Source: Geobacteraceae bacterium (lineage in GTDB: Bacteria > Desulfobacterota > Desulfuromonadia > Geobacterales > Geobacteraceae). Taken from it: a stretch of 64,000 bases of DNA. Position 1 is the first letter of the stretch; each line of letters starts with the position of its first letter. Below, one piece after another: positions 1 to 8,385 of this stretch. The position numbers were made by a program, and so were the translations under genes. Where the stretch lies: NCBI GenBank assembly GCA_028683555.1, contig JAQUHN010000001.1:1-64000 (forward strand). Reading direction: 5' to 3'. The notes under the pieces are model-generated. The model had not been told where the DNA came from. It saw only the letters and a list, made by a program, of their open reading frames with translations, and searched no databases.

Positions 1-1329
1 GAAAGGATTACCACGTTTGCCGGGGGGCAAGATAACCGGAGCCCTAGGTGTGGAGATGTCGATGACCTCCTTGTCTCGAATCGGAATGTCAGAATCGAAC
101 TGGCCAGAAGTAACCGACTGCATACTTTCGAGGAATTCTGCCAGGAGGATCGCATCCCGGAGCCATGCCACTCCTCGGCGGACACAGCCCTGATACTTTA
201 TACTTCGGGAACCACCGGGCGTTCCAAGGGTGCGCTGCTGAGCCATAGCAACATTGTGTCCAACATTCAGGCCGCCGAGTCACGGTTTTCTGTCGACAAC
301 CGCATGCATACCCTCTCGTTTTTGCCGATCAACCATGTTTTTGAACAGGTATGCGGTCTGCTTCTGCCGCTCTCGGTCGGCGGTACGGTTTCCTTTGCCG
401 AATCGTTGAAAAAACTGGGTGAGAATCTGGTCGAGGTGCGTCCCACCTTCTTTACCGCAGTTCCCGCTGTCTACCGCCTGTTTTATGACCGGATCATGAA
501 AAATATCCGCGGCAAGGCGATCTCGAAGCTGCTTTTCTCCCTTCCCGTGGCCCGGCGGCTGGTGGTTTCCCGTGTCAAAAGGAACTTTGCCGGTGGCACC
601 ATGTTCATCAGTGGTGGCGCTGCCCTCGACCCGGAAGTGGCCAGTGGGCTGATGCGTCTCGGATTCAGGATTTTTCAGGGATACGGGGTAACGGAAACAT
701 CGCCGGTGATTTCGGCCGAGTGTCCCGGCCGAACCCGGATCGGGTCAGTCGGCCCCCTTTTCGACGGTGTGGAGGTGAAGATAGAGGGGGCAAACGAGGA
801 GGGAATCGGCGAGATACTCGTCAGGGGGCCCAACGTAATGCAGGGTTATTTCAAGAACCCCTATGCCACCGAAGAAGCGTTGGCCGGCGGCTGGTACCAT
901 ACCGGAGACCTGGGCCGACTGGATGACGAGGGATTCCTTTTTATTTGCGGCAGGGTGAAAAACGTAATCGTTACCCCGAACGGGAAAAATGTCTATCCGG
1001 AGGAAGTGGAGATCGAATTGATGAAAAGCCCGTTCATCGCCGAGGTGATGGTGTACGGACACAAAATTGACCCGGTTTCCGAAGAGGTTCATGCGCTCAT
1101 CTTTCCGGCTCAGGAGGCCCTGGATGATTTCGAACGGAATCGCAATGCCGGTCCGATGACCGAAACCGATGTCGAAGCGCTGATGCGGCACGAGGTGCTG
1201 ACGGCGTGTAAGGGCCTTGCCGATTATAAGCGGGTGAAGAAGTTCACCCTGCGGGAAGATGAGTTTCCCAAAACCACAACCCGCAAGATCAAGCGATTCG
1301 CCGTGGAGGCGGACGTGGCGATTGGTTGA
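1..1329 (+). CDS. Long-chain acyl-CoA synthetase (AMP-binding), 5' end cut by window
   Basis: The reading frame is open from base 1, so the true start lies upstream. The protein would activate a fatty acid to acyl-AMP and then acyl-CoA at the inner face of the membrane. The ATP-binding motif YTSGTTGRSKGA is encoded at about 199-234. It is followed by the HVFEQ segment, a GYGVTETSP motif and the adenylate-domain signature WYHTGDLG, then GRVKN. The last ~130 residues form the mobile C-terminal domain and carry the usual K-T-T-R-K-I-K end. Long-chain specificity is inferred from overall resemblance to FadD/FAA-type enzymes; the substrate cannot be fixed from sequence. The next gene is convergent. 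Confidence 0.9.
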   Translation, partial: ERITTFAGGQDNRSPRCGDVDDLLVSNRNVRIELARSNRLHTFEEFCQEDRIPEPCHSSADTALILYTSGTTGRSKGALLSHSNIVSNIQAAESRFSVDNRMHTLSFLPINHVFEQVCGLLLPLSVGGTVSFAESLKKLGENLVEVRPTFFTAVPAVYRLFYDRIMKNIRGKAISKLLFSLPVARRLVVSRVKRNFAGGTMFISGGAALDPEVASGLMRLGFRIFQGYGVTETSPVISAECPGRTRIGSVGPLFDGVEVKIEGANEEGIGEILVRGPNVMQGYFKNPYATEEALAGGWYHTGDLGRLDDEGFLFICGRVKNVIVTPNGKNVYPEEVEIELMKSPFIAEVMVYGHKIDPVSEEVHALIFPAQEALDDFERNRNAGPMTETDVEALMRHEVLTACKGLADYKRVKKFTLREDEFPKTTTRKIKRFAVEADVAIG

Positions 1330-1392
1330 GATCAGGGGTGTCCACAGGGGATTTGTTGTTTGCTGCACTTCAACAACGAATAAACTGAACCG

Positions 1393-1797
1393 TCAGTGCT
1401 CGTGATAACCCAAGACCACCAACAGACAGCTTCCGTCGGCGATTACGTTGATATTGTTTGCGAGGCATTTTTCCACCGCGGCGGGGCTTTCGGCGCCGGG
1501 TTGCATCCAAATGTTCCTGATTCCCTTCTGAATGGCCATTTCCACGACCTTTTCGGTAACGGTGGGTGGCGTTATGACAGAGATGCTCATGATGTCGTCC
1601 GGCAGGTCGAGCACCGATGCCACGCAGGGAATTCCTTCGATTTCTTTCTCTTTCGGATTGACCGGAATAGCCCGGTACCCGTTCTGGAGATAGCAGCGCA
1701 GCACCTTGTTGCCGTATTTGTCACGATTGCTGGAAGCCCCTACGACGCCATAGGATTTTGTGTCGAGAAATATGTCGATTCGTTCCGGTACATTCAT
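1393..1797 (-). CDS. CoA-binding domain protein (YccU-like)
   Basis: A 134-residue single-domain protein. It has the Rossmann-type CoA-binding fold seen at the N-terminus of succinyl-CoA synthetase alpha subunits. Visible signs are the YGVVGASSNRDKYG nucleotide loop near residue 17, AIPVNPKE near 43, and IWMQPGAES near 96. Small stand-alone members (YccU family) are widespread and their cellular role is not settled. The ATG is preceded by an AAAGGAGGG ribosome site on the minus strand. It is convergent with the acyl-CoA synthetase, so a link to acyl-CoA metabolism is only suggested by position. Confidence 0.85.
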   Translation of the reverse strand: MNVPERIDIFLDTKSYGVVGASSNRDKYGNKVLRCYLQNGYRAIPVNPKEKEIEGIPCVASVLDLPDDIMSISVITPPTVTEKVVEMAIQKGIRNIWMQPGAESPAAVEKCLANNINVIADGSCLLVVLGYHEH

Positions 1798-1956
1798 GGA
1801 TTTCCCTCCTTTTTAGCAGAACGCGGATACTGCTTTGTACCTCTCCTGAAATCATCATGCAAGATGAATTTACACCACCGGAGTTCCCGATGCCATGAGT
1901 GGCTATGCAACTGTATGGGATCCGGTATACTCTGAGAAAAGTTGGAAGTGGTGGGC

Positions 1957-3600
1957 ATGCTGAAAATATTACTTGAAAATCCGCTGCTGCTCCTGTTCCT
2001 GGTTGCCGCCGTGGGCTATCCTCTCGGGAGGCTCAGGATCTGCGGCAGCAGTCTCGGCGTTGCCTCGGTGCTCTTCACCGGGCTGGCCATCGGCGCTCTC
2101 CATCCGGATCTGAAACTTCCGGAAATCGTTTACGTGCTTGGAGTGGCGCTGTTCGTCTATACGGTCGGCCTGGCCAACGGTCCGGCGTTCCTGGCAGCAC
2201 TCAAGCGCCAAGGGGTACGGCACAATTTCCTGGTTGTGGGAGTACTGGTCTTTGCCGCAGGCTTGACGATGCTGGCCCAGCAGCTCTTTCACCTCAAGCC
2301 GGCACTCGCGGCAGGTATGTTTGCCGGGAGCCTCACCAATACTCCCGCCCTGGCCGCGCTACTCGATATCATCAAGCATACCGTGCCACGCACGATGCTC
2401 AACAGCCTCCTTGCCGATCCGGTCGTGGGGTACTCCATTACCTATCCGATGGGTGTCATCGGCATGATACTGTCCATAAGTATCATGCAGCGCCTGTGGA
2501 AGATTGATTATGCCGCCGAGGCAAAACTGCTTCGCGGCTTCGGGGTCACTACCGAGCCGCTTCGCAACATTACCATCCGGGTAACCCGGCAGCAGGCGAT
2601 TGGCACCACCATTGAGCAACTGCGACGGGAAAACAGCTGGGATGTCATCTTCGGCCGGATATGGCATGATGATGCCGTGGTGCTGGCCGATCCTTGCTCC
2701 CGCCTTGCCATCGGAGACCAGGTGACCGCGGTTGGTACCCAGGAAGAGCTGCAAAGGGTTACCGCGTTCCTCGGTGAGAGGAGTGAAACGGAGATCGACC
2801 TGGACCGCCGGGAATTCGATTACCGTAGGATCTTCGTTTCCAACCCGAAACTGGCCGGTCGCCGGTTGCGCGACCTGCGGCTGAAGGAAAAACACGGTGC
2901 CATTATTACCCGGATCCGGAGGGGAGATAATGATATCCTTGCCGCCGGTGATACGGTTCTGGAGCTGGGTGACCGGGTGCGGGTGATAACCGACCGTGAT
3001 AGAATTGAGCAGGTGAGTGCTTTTTTCGGCGATTCCTATCGCGCTGTCAGCGAGGTTGATATTCTTACCTTCAGCCTCGGTCTGGCCTTTGGCCTCTTTC
3101 TCGGCACCCTGCCGATTCCCTTGCCCGGTGGTTCCGAACTGCGGCTTGGATTCGCCGGAGGTCCCTTGGTCACTGCCCTGGTGCTCGGTACGCTTGGTCG
3201 TACCGGGCCCCTGGTCTGGAGCCTGCCGTACGGGGCCAACCTGACGCTTCGCCAGATAGGTCTCATCCTGTTTCTGGCCGGCGTTGGCACGCGGGCCGGG
3301 TACGGTTTCGTTACCACTTTTGCCCAGGAGGGTGGGCTCCTGCTCTTTGGGACGGGCATCGCCATTACCTGTACCGTTGCCGTTACCATGCTCTGGATCG
3401 GCTACCGGGTCCTGAAGATTCCCATGAGCCTGCTTACCGGCATGCTTGCCGGGTTGCAGACCCAGTCGGCGGTGCTCGGCTACGCGCTTGAACAGAGCCG
3501 CAACGAATTGCCGACGATCGGCTACGCATCGGTCTATCCGGTTGCAACTATCGTGAAAATTTTATTGGCGCAGCTGTTGCTGACAGTGCTGATGAACTGA
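1957..3600 (+). CDS. AspT/YidE-type transporter with two TrkA-C domains
   Basis: Integral inner-membrane protein of about 547 residues. The order is typical of the AspT/YidE/YbjL family: five or so membrane segments, then two tandem RCK_C (TrkA-C) domains around residues 195-360, then a second block of membrane segments. The repeated GSLTNTPALAA and GLQTQSAVLGYA segments in the two membrane halves mark the internal duplication. Known members exchange aspartate for alanine or move succinate or related acids; the substrate here is unknown. I chose the ATG at 1957, which has GGAAGTGG upstream; an in-frame TTG at 1942 is less likely. It appears to be a single-gene unit. Confidence 0.87.
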   Translation: MLKILLENPLLLLFLVAAVGYPLGRLRICGSSLGVASVLFTGLAIGALHPDLKLPEIVYVLGVALFVYTVGLANGPAFLAALKRQGVRHNFLVVGVLVFAAGLTMLAQQLFHLKPALAAGMFAGSLTNTPALAALLDIIKHTVPRTMLNSLLADPVVGYSITYPMGVIGMILSISIMQRLWKIDYAAEAKLLRGFGVTTEPLRNITIRVTRQQAIGTTIEQLRRENSWDVIFGRIWHDDAVVLADPCSRLAIGDQVTAVGTQEELQRVTAFLGERSETEIDLDRREFDYRRIFVSNPKLAGRRLRDLRLKEKHGAIITRIRRGDNDILAAGDTVLELGDRVRVITDRDRIEQVSAFFGDSYRAVSEVDILTFSLGLAFGLFLGTLPIPLPGGSELRLGFAGGPLVTALVLGTLGRTGPLVWSLPYGANLTLRQIGLILFLAGVGTRAGYGFVTTFAQEGGLLLFGTGIAITCTVAVTMLWIGYRVLKIPMSLLTGMLAGLQTQSAVLGYALEQSRNELPTIGYASVYPVATIVKILLAQLLLTVLMN

Positions 3601-3690
3601 AAATAGTAGGACAAGGGGCATCTCCCCGTAGCGAAAGCTATCCAGGGTTTTGCCGGCAGTTATCTGTCAATTTCGGAGGAGGAAAGAACA

Positions 3691-4356
3691 GTGAAAAAAA
3701 ACATTCCCGAAAAGGGTGCCGTCCTGCAGCGGGATGGTGAGACCTATGCGATCAAGGTTCATATGCCCGGAGGGTATACGACCCCGCAAGAACTCCGCAC
3801 GGTGGCTGATGTGGCTGAGCGTCACGGGATTCCCACGGTCAAGGTAACCATCGCCCAGCGTATTGCCCTAATTGGTGTTCCGGAGGAGAAGATCGATGCG
3901 GTCCGTGCTGACCTTGGAGAGTTGGAAGACGGCGCCACCGGTCTCTGCATCCGCTATGTGAAAATGTGTCCCGGTGCCACTTGGTGCAAGCGGGGACACA
4001 AGGCTACCCATGATATCGGTATGGCGATGGATCAGCGCTTCCATCGACTGCAGGTGCCATGGAAATTCAAGATGGCTGTTTCCGGATGCGTCAATGACTG
4101 CACCGAGGTTTGCATCCGCGATCTGGGCTTGATCGGCACTGCTGCCGGGTGGAACGTCATGATCGGCGGGAACGGCGGTTCGCGACCTCGATTTTCCGTG
4201 CTGTTGGTGGAAAATGTGCCAACGGAAAATGAAGCCCTTGCAGTGCTTGACAAGGTCGTTGACTGGTGCAAATCTCTGGAAAGAAAGTGCCGGATCGGTA
4301 AGGTGGTTGAAGAACTGGGGGTAGAAGCGGTTCGGAAACAGATTTTCGGACAATGA
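3691..4356 (+). CDS. Small siroheme/[4Fe-4S] nitrite-sulfite reductase-like protein
   Basis: A 221-residue protein containing one ferredoxin-like half domain and the siroheme/[4Fe-4S] domain of nitrite and sulfite reductases. The cluster cysteines form C-x5-C at residues 93-99 and C-x3-C at 133-137. There is also a basic RGHK motif after the first pair. Full assimilatory enzymes are about twice this size, so this belongs with the short single-repeat family (compare small anaerobic sulfite reductases or the NirB C-terminal half). Whether it reduces sulfite, nitrite or something else is not clear. The GTG start at 3691 has GGAGGAGGAAAG just upstream. The next gene is a tautomerase 42 bases away, probably in the same transcript. 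Confidence 0.85.
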   Translation: MKKNIPEKGAVLQRDGETYAIKVHMPGGYTTPQELRTVADVAERHGIPTVKVTIAQRIALIGVPEEKIDAVRADLGELEDGATGLCIRYVKMCPGATWCKRGHKATHDIGMAMDQRFHRLQVPWKFKMAVSGCVNDCTEVCIRDLGLIGTAAGWNVMIGGNGGSRPRFSVLLVENVPTENEALAVLDKVVDWCKSLERKCRIGKVVEELGVEAVRKQIFGQ

Positions 4357-4398
4357 TCTCAAGGGGTGGATACTCAGATTTTAGCAAAGGAGAAAAAT

Positions 4399-4587
4399 AT
4401 GCCGGTTATTACCATTGATATCAGTATCACCAGCAAAGAAATAAAGGCTGCGCTGGTCAAGGAGCTAACCGCTAAGGCGAGTGAAGTTACCCAGATTCCC
4501 GAGGAAAAGTTCATTGTTCTGATCAATGAGATGGAGCGGGATAATATCGGTGTCGGCGGAAAACTGCTGTCCGAGATCATGAAGTAA
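4399..4587 (+). CDS. 4-oxalocrotonate tautomerase family protein
   Basis: A 62-residue protein of the 4-oxalocrotonate tautomerase superfamily. Its mature N-terminus would be the catalytic proline (M-P-V-I-T-I). That proline fixes the start at the ATG at 4399, which also has AAAGGAG at 4386-4392; a longer in-frame reading from 4366 would bury the proline and cannot be right. Family members use Pro1 as a general base for keto-enol tautomerisation or dehalogenation. The substrate is unknown. It is probably cotranscribed with the upstream siroheme protein. Confidence 0.88.
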   Translation: MPVITIDISITSKEIKAALVKELTAKASEVTQIPEEKFIVLINEMERDNIGVGGKLLSEIMK

Positions 4588-4781
4588 AGGTGAATTGCTG
4601 TTTGCTACCCGTTGTTCCCGGCAATAACAGGTTCTGGCCTGGATGGCCTCTGTCACGGGTGCGCAAAGCGTTTTCAGCGGCATAAAATTTACAGAGATGT
4701 CCCCGCTGGGAGAAAAAATGTCCCGATAAAGCGGAGAGCGTGTTCGTTTGGAAATTTCTCACTTAAATTAAGAAATTAGGG

Positions 4782-4809
4782 TTGATGATTTTTTCTGGTG
4801 CGCTATACT
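4782..4809 (+). promoter_or_regulatory. Sigma-70 type promoter of predicted small RNA
   Basis: TTGATG at 4782-4787 and TATACT at 4804-4809, with a 16-base spacer. The expected transcription start is near 4816. The transcript would run into the terminator at 4847-4891. Confidence 0.55.
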
Positions 4810-4815
4810 CTCTAT

Positions 4816-4891
4816 CCAGAAGCTATAAGCTTCTCCTTTTGGTTCTTCCCCTGTAGATTTCTTTAACGAGTAATTTGCAGGGGGTTTTTTT
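4816..4891 (+). ncRNA. Predicted small RNA or terminated leader
   Basis: From the promoter at 4782-4809 a transcript of roughly 76 bases would form a 7-bp hairpin (AGAAGCT, loop, AGCTTCT at about 4819-4835). It would then end at a CCCCTG...CAGGGG hairpin followed by seven T residues (4847-4891). It contains no reading frame of note. It could be a free small RNA or an attenuated leader of the gene that starts at 4980. I do not recognise it as a known RNA family. Confidence 0.45.
4847..4891 (+). terminator. Rho-independent terminator
   Basis: CCCCTG at 4848-4853 pairs with CAGGGG at 4878-4883 across a long AT-rich loop, and a run of T residues follows at 4885-4891. Confidence 0.75.
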
Positions 4892-4979
4892 GTCACATCC
4901 CTGTTGCCTGTTTCAGGCTAGACGGTTTTGCCGAAGACAGCGTTCAGGTGCATGAGATACTTTGGTTCAGGAGGGAAGC

Positions 4980-5486
4980 ATGCAGGACCCAACAAAACCG
5001 ATGTCTGCCGAGGAGGTGCGGCAGGGCGAGACAGCTGCCACCAATTCCGTTCTCGCTGCTCTCCTGAAAGCCTGCCGGTCAATGCTGCCGCTCGTCCAGG
5101 AGTGTCATGCCGGCACATCTGCGGGAGATTCCATCATTCGGCAAGCTGAACGGGCAATTGCCCGTGCCGAAAGTGAAATAAAACGGGGCTGGAAAAAGCA
5201 TCCGCAACAGAAGTCAGGTTTCTTTGGCAGGATTGGAAATCATTATGACTTCGAGATACATGTCAGTAAAACCCAGGAACGGGTTCATATTTATCGTTAC
5301 GAAGGGCATGACAGAGTGGGGCGGATGGTTGTCGTCCGGGTAAAAAAGCAGGAAGAGCCGCTTTCTCTGGAGGTGGGAGACTTGGTTTTCCTCCGGGGCA
5401 AGGTGCAGGACCATCGACTGTTCCATGGCGAGCCGGTCACGTATATCGATGCTACTTCGGGGATCCTGAAGATTCAATCCCCCTGA
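4980..5486 (+). CDS. Conserved hypothetical protein, no recognised domain
   Basis: A 168-residue soluble protein, with no signal peptide or membrane segment. The N-terminal ~70 residues look helical. The C-terminal half (KSGFFGRIGNHYDFEIHV onward) is beta-rich, with alternating charged and hydrophobic residues and a GDLVFLRGKV turn. It could be a small OB-like barrel, but I do not recognise the family. The ATG at 4980 has CAGGAGGG ten bases upstream; an in-frame TTG at 4962 precedes that ribosome site and is unlikely. It is convergent with the RNase Z-like gene. Confidence 0.7.
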   Translation: MQDPTKPMSAEEVRQGETAATNSVLAALLKACRSMLPLVQECHAGTSAGDSIIRQAERAIARAESEIKRGWKKHPQQKSGFFGRIGNHYDFEIHVSKTQERVHIYRYEGHDRVGRMVVVRVKKQEEPLSLEVGDLVFLRGKVQDHRLFHGEPVTYIDATSGILKIQSP

Positions 5487-5490
5487 CTTG

Positions 5491-6585
5491 TTACCCTTGT
5501 CGGGCAATTTTTCGCGCTTCGCAGGGCAAAAGGGGTTGGGGCGTCAGATATTTCGGCAGGCGCACAAGCGTGACACTTGAGGGCAGCTCAAGTTCATCGT
5601 AGAGTCTTTCCCACGTGTGGATATAGCTCTTGGAGAGATGCATGGGCAGAAAGAACCTGGGTCGGAGCCTGTCGGCCAGGATGTTGACGTCGTCGGTACA
5701 GAGGTGCGCCGACATTCGGGCTTTCTCTTTATCCTGTCGCAGGAATGAGCATTCACAGACGAGGAGCGTCACCCCTTTCATCAGGTTGACAATCTTTTCT
5801 ATATTTTTGCCAGTGAAACCGATATCGGTTATATAGCCGATACTCGCTGCCGGATGTTCTCCGCAGATTCTTTCGTAGAGGTTTGCCGGATTCTCAACAA
5901 GTTCTTCGACGATATCTTCTCCCTGTCTTCTGAGCACTTTCAACGGTTCGTTTGCCTGTTTCGACCCATAAAGGTGCTTCTTCAAAATACGCAGCCAGTT
6001 TCCTCTTACCAATCCTGCCCGATGGAGCTTTTCTTCGTCCACCAGAAAAGAAGGCAGTTCCGATATCCTGTAGACAAGAGAAGGAATCTTGTGGTCGCAT
6101 TGTTCTGCCTCGACTTTGATCTGCTCATCGAGGTAGATGGTGCGATCAGGGCGCAAGACGGTATCCCCGCTACGGCGGATGAATCCCTCGGGACCAGGAA
6201 AAATGGCTGTTTCGATGCAGTCCGCACAAACGTCATGGACTCTGAACGAGCACCAGGTGGGTTCCGCCAGGTTCCAGTCATAGCCGGCCAGCTTGCATGT
6301 CATTTTTTTCGTCAAACCGGGCGGACCATAGATATCGATTGTTTTCGGTGCCACATGTACGCTGCGGATGAAAGTATCGATGCCCATGAAATGATCCATA
6401 TGGGCATGACTGATAAAAAGGGTGGAGAGAGATTTCATGACACGCTTTGCCAGGTGGTGGATTCGTCCGCAGTCCAGCAGAAGCCCCTTTCCCGTTGGCC
6501 TGATGGTTAGGTGCAGAACCGGGTCGTCCAGCAGGCCGGAAAAAAAAGTTGGTTCAAGTGTGTGAAATGGAAATCGCTGTGTCAT
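5491..6585 (-). CDS. RNase Z-like metallo-beta-lactamase fold hydrolase
   Basis: About 364 residues from the ATG at 6585. The metal-binding motif SHAHMDHFMG lies near residue 60, and a late MHLSKSYIHTWE segment supplies a further metal histidine. RNase Z cleaves the 3' trailer of tRNA precursors. This protein is longer than the standard ~305-residue enzyme, and the middle part (about 150-260) is divergent. It may therefore be a specialised RNase Z-like hydrolase, and the exact substrate is uncertain. A longer TTG start at 6672 is possible but has no better ribosome site. The gene is divergent from the response regulator. Confidence 0.75.
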   Translation of the reverse strand: MTQRFPFHTLEPTFFSGLLDDPVLHLTIRPTGKGLLLDCGRIHHLAKRVMKSLSTLFISHAHMDHFMGIDTFIRSVHVAPKTIDIYGPPGLTKKMTCKLAGYDWNLAEPTWCSFRVHDVCADCIETAIFPGPEGFIRRSGDTVLRPDRTIYLDEQIKVEAEQCDHKIPSLVYRISELPSFLVDEEKLHRAGLVRGNWLRILKKHLYGSKQANEPLKVLRRQGEDIVEELVENPANLYERICGEHPAASIGYITDIGFTGKNIEKIVNLMKGVTLLVCECSFLRQDKEKARMSAHLCTDDVNILADRLRPRFFLPMHLSKSYIHTWERLYDELELPSSVTLVRLPKYLTPQPLLPCEARKIARQG

Positions 6586-6911
6586 GGCTTGATCCCTGCT
6601 GATATTTTTCACCGAAGGGATGTCGAATTTTATCTCCCCATCAATTTTCCCCGGCAAAAGGATAAATGGCAAGCTGTGGCTGTTTTTCTTCGGATTGCTT
6701 CACCATGGGGGCCATCCCCTGCCGGGATACGTGCCGCGAACGGAGCTTTTTCCATTCAAGATAGTGGCGACTTGGCCGAAAAGGAGAGTGTGGCCATGAA
6801 ACAGGTTTGCTTTCCATCTGCAGCGAAAGCTACCTTTGGTTGATTGGCCGGTGTTTCAGGATTTTTTTTCATCCGGCACACATGACATTTTTGCATTCAG
6901 GTGATATGACC
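6586..6911. other. Divergent intergenic region
   Basis: About 325 bases separate two divergent genes. An AGC-GAAA-GCT tetraloop hairpin sits at 6822-6831. A further imperfect GCCGG...CCGGC stem lies near 6847-6880. I see no convincing riboswitch or promoter match. Confidence 0.4.
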
Positions 6912-8042
6912 ATGATGAATAAAATAACAATTCTTGCCGTGGACGATATTGAAATGAACCTCCGGATAATGAGGGACGTGCTGCGGGGACTTGGCGAGAT
7001 AGATCTTCTTGAGGCGCGCAATGGCAAGGAAGCCTTGGCCATACTGGCGCAAAGGCCTGACGTGGATATCGTGCTGCTCGACCTCGAAATGCCGGTTATG
7101 AACGGTTTCGAAGCCTTGCGTTATCTGAAGGTGCATGAACGGTTCCGCGGTATCCCGGTGATAGTCGTAACGTCCGACAAGTCGGAGGTGAGAAAAACCC
7201 TGGAAATGGGTGCCAATGATTTCATGGCGAAGCCATTTGACCCTGAGGAACTCAAACTGCGGGTCATGAATCATGTGCGCAGCAAGAAACTGGGTGACTT
7301 GGCCCACGATATGACCGACTTGCTTGAAAAGGAAATTGTAAGAAAAACTGCTGCTCTGCGGAAGTCCCTGGACTTTTCACGGCAGGCGGAGTTCGAGATA
7401 TCGCTCCGCCTCGGCAGGGCGGCCGAATACCGTGACCTTGAGACCGGCATGCATATTCGCCGAATCAGTGAAATGTCAAAGGAACTTGCCGTCCTCCGGG
7501 GGCTTTCTGCTGAAGAATGCGAAATCGTGCGGCATGCGTCACCTCTCCATGATGTTGGAAAAATAGGGATTCCCGACCGGATTCTCCTCAAGACCGGCAA
7601 ACTGGATCCGGAGGAGTTCCACGTCATGAAAATGCACGCCGTCATCGGTGGGAAAATTCTCGATGAAGGCGAAAAATTTCCTGTTATCGAGGCCGGCAAA
7701 ATCATTGCCTTGCAGCATCATGAAAAATGGGATGGCAGCGGTTATCCCAATGGGCTTGCCGGAACGGATATCCATATCTTCGGACGTATCGTCATGGTCG
7801 CCGATATTTTCGATGCCCTGACTTCGGAACGCCCGTACAAGAAGGCTTTTTCTTTTGAAAAGGCTTTCGAGATCATGGAAGCTGACCGGGGCGTTTTTTT
7901 TGATCCGCAGTTACTTGACCTGTTTATGGATAATCGGGCTGTTTTCATGCGCATCAAGGAAGAATTCGGTGATCATGCTGCGCAGCGCAACAACTGTGAC
8001 GATAGCAACAAGCTGCTCTTTGCCGAGAGCGTTGCCGGCTAG
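6912..8042 (+). CDS. Response regulator with HD-GYP phosphodiesterase output
   Basis: About 376 residues. The N-terminal receiver domain (about 1-125) has the acidic start AVDDIEMN, the phospho-acceptor aspartate in VLLDLEMP, and the conserved Lys in MAKPFDP. A short helical linker leads to an HD-GYP domain with HDVGKIGIPD and HHEKWDGSGYP. HD-GYP enzymes hydrolyse cyclic di-GMP, and some Geobacter-group and Vibrio members hydrolyse cyclic GMP-AMP. The substrate here is not decided by sequence. The ATG at 6912 has AGGTGA seven bases upstream; the in-frame ATG at 6906 is too close to it. No sensor kinase is adjacent. The protein is of interest because a cyclic-dinucleotide riboswitch lies in the same window. 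Confidence 0.92.
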   Translation: MMNKITILAVDDIEMNLRIMRDVLRGLGEIDLLEARNGKEALAILAQRPDVDIVLLDLEMPVMNGFEALRYLKVHERFRGIPVIVVTSDKSEVRKTLEMGANDFMAKPFDPEELKLRVMNHVRSKKLGDLAHDMTDLLEKEIVRKTAALRKSLDFSRQAEFEISLRLGRAAEYRDLETGMHIRRISEMSKELAVLRGLSAEECEIVRHASPLHDVGKIGIPDRILLKTGKLDPEEFHVMKMHAVIGGKILDEGEKFPVIEAGKIIALQHHEKWDGSGYPNGLAGTDIHIFGRIVMVADIFDALTSERPYKKAFSFEKAFEIMEADRGVFFDPQLLDLFMDNRAVFMRIKEEFGDHAAQRNNCDDSNKLLFAESVAG

Positions 8043-8385
8043 GTGCACTTCCCGGGCTGGGGGCGACCGGTAACCAATGTTCTGCTGTATTGAGTCTTCA
8101 GCCTTGTTTACGCATCGTAGCGATGAATTCTTTTTCGTATCTGTTTGACCTTCTTACCATAAAAAATCTCCCGAATTCGGAATCAGCCCATTGTGCAAAT
8201 AATCTCAAAGGGCCAGGATTAAGTCGAAGGTTTTCGTTGCCTTCTGCCGCTGTTTTGTGGCTGAATTGATTGTATGACTTTTCGGAACACCAGTGATACA
8301 CTTCTCTCCTCGGCATTTCGAAGAAACCAGCTCCGCTGATTGTTTTGTTACAGTATAATCCTCCCAAGAAAGGCGCAGTGCGACC
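8043..8385. other. Intergenic region without a supported gene
   Basis: About 340 bases between the response regulator and the MFS gene. An open minus-strand frame (8098-8403) crosses it but lacks a good ribosome site and overlaps the start of the MFS gene. A TACAGTATAATCC stretch at about 8350-8362 could be the -10 region for the MFS gene. Confidence 0.4.

Larger units (their letters stand above)
4588..4979 (+). other. Non-coding stretch with promoter and predicted small RNA/attenuator
   Basis: No protein gene is visible over about 390 bases. The right half holds a sigma-70 type promoter, two hairpins and a strong intrinsic terminator, listed separately. The left half shows nothing I can name. 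Confidence 0.6.

Noticed and set aside
745-1368. 207-residue minus-strand frame opposite the acyl-CoA synthetase
   Set aside because: It is fully antisense to a clear AMP-binding enzyme and shows no family pattern; a shadow of GC-rich codons.
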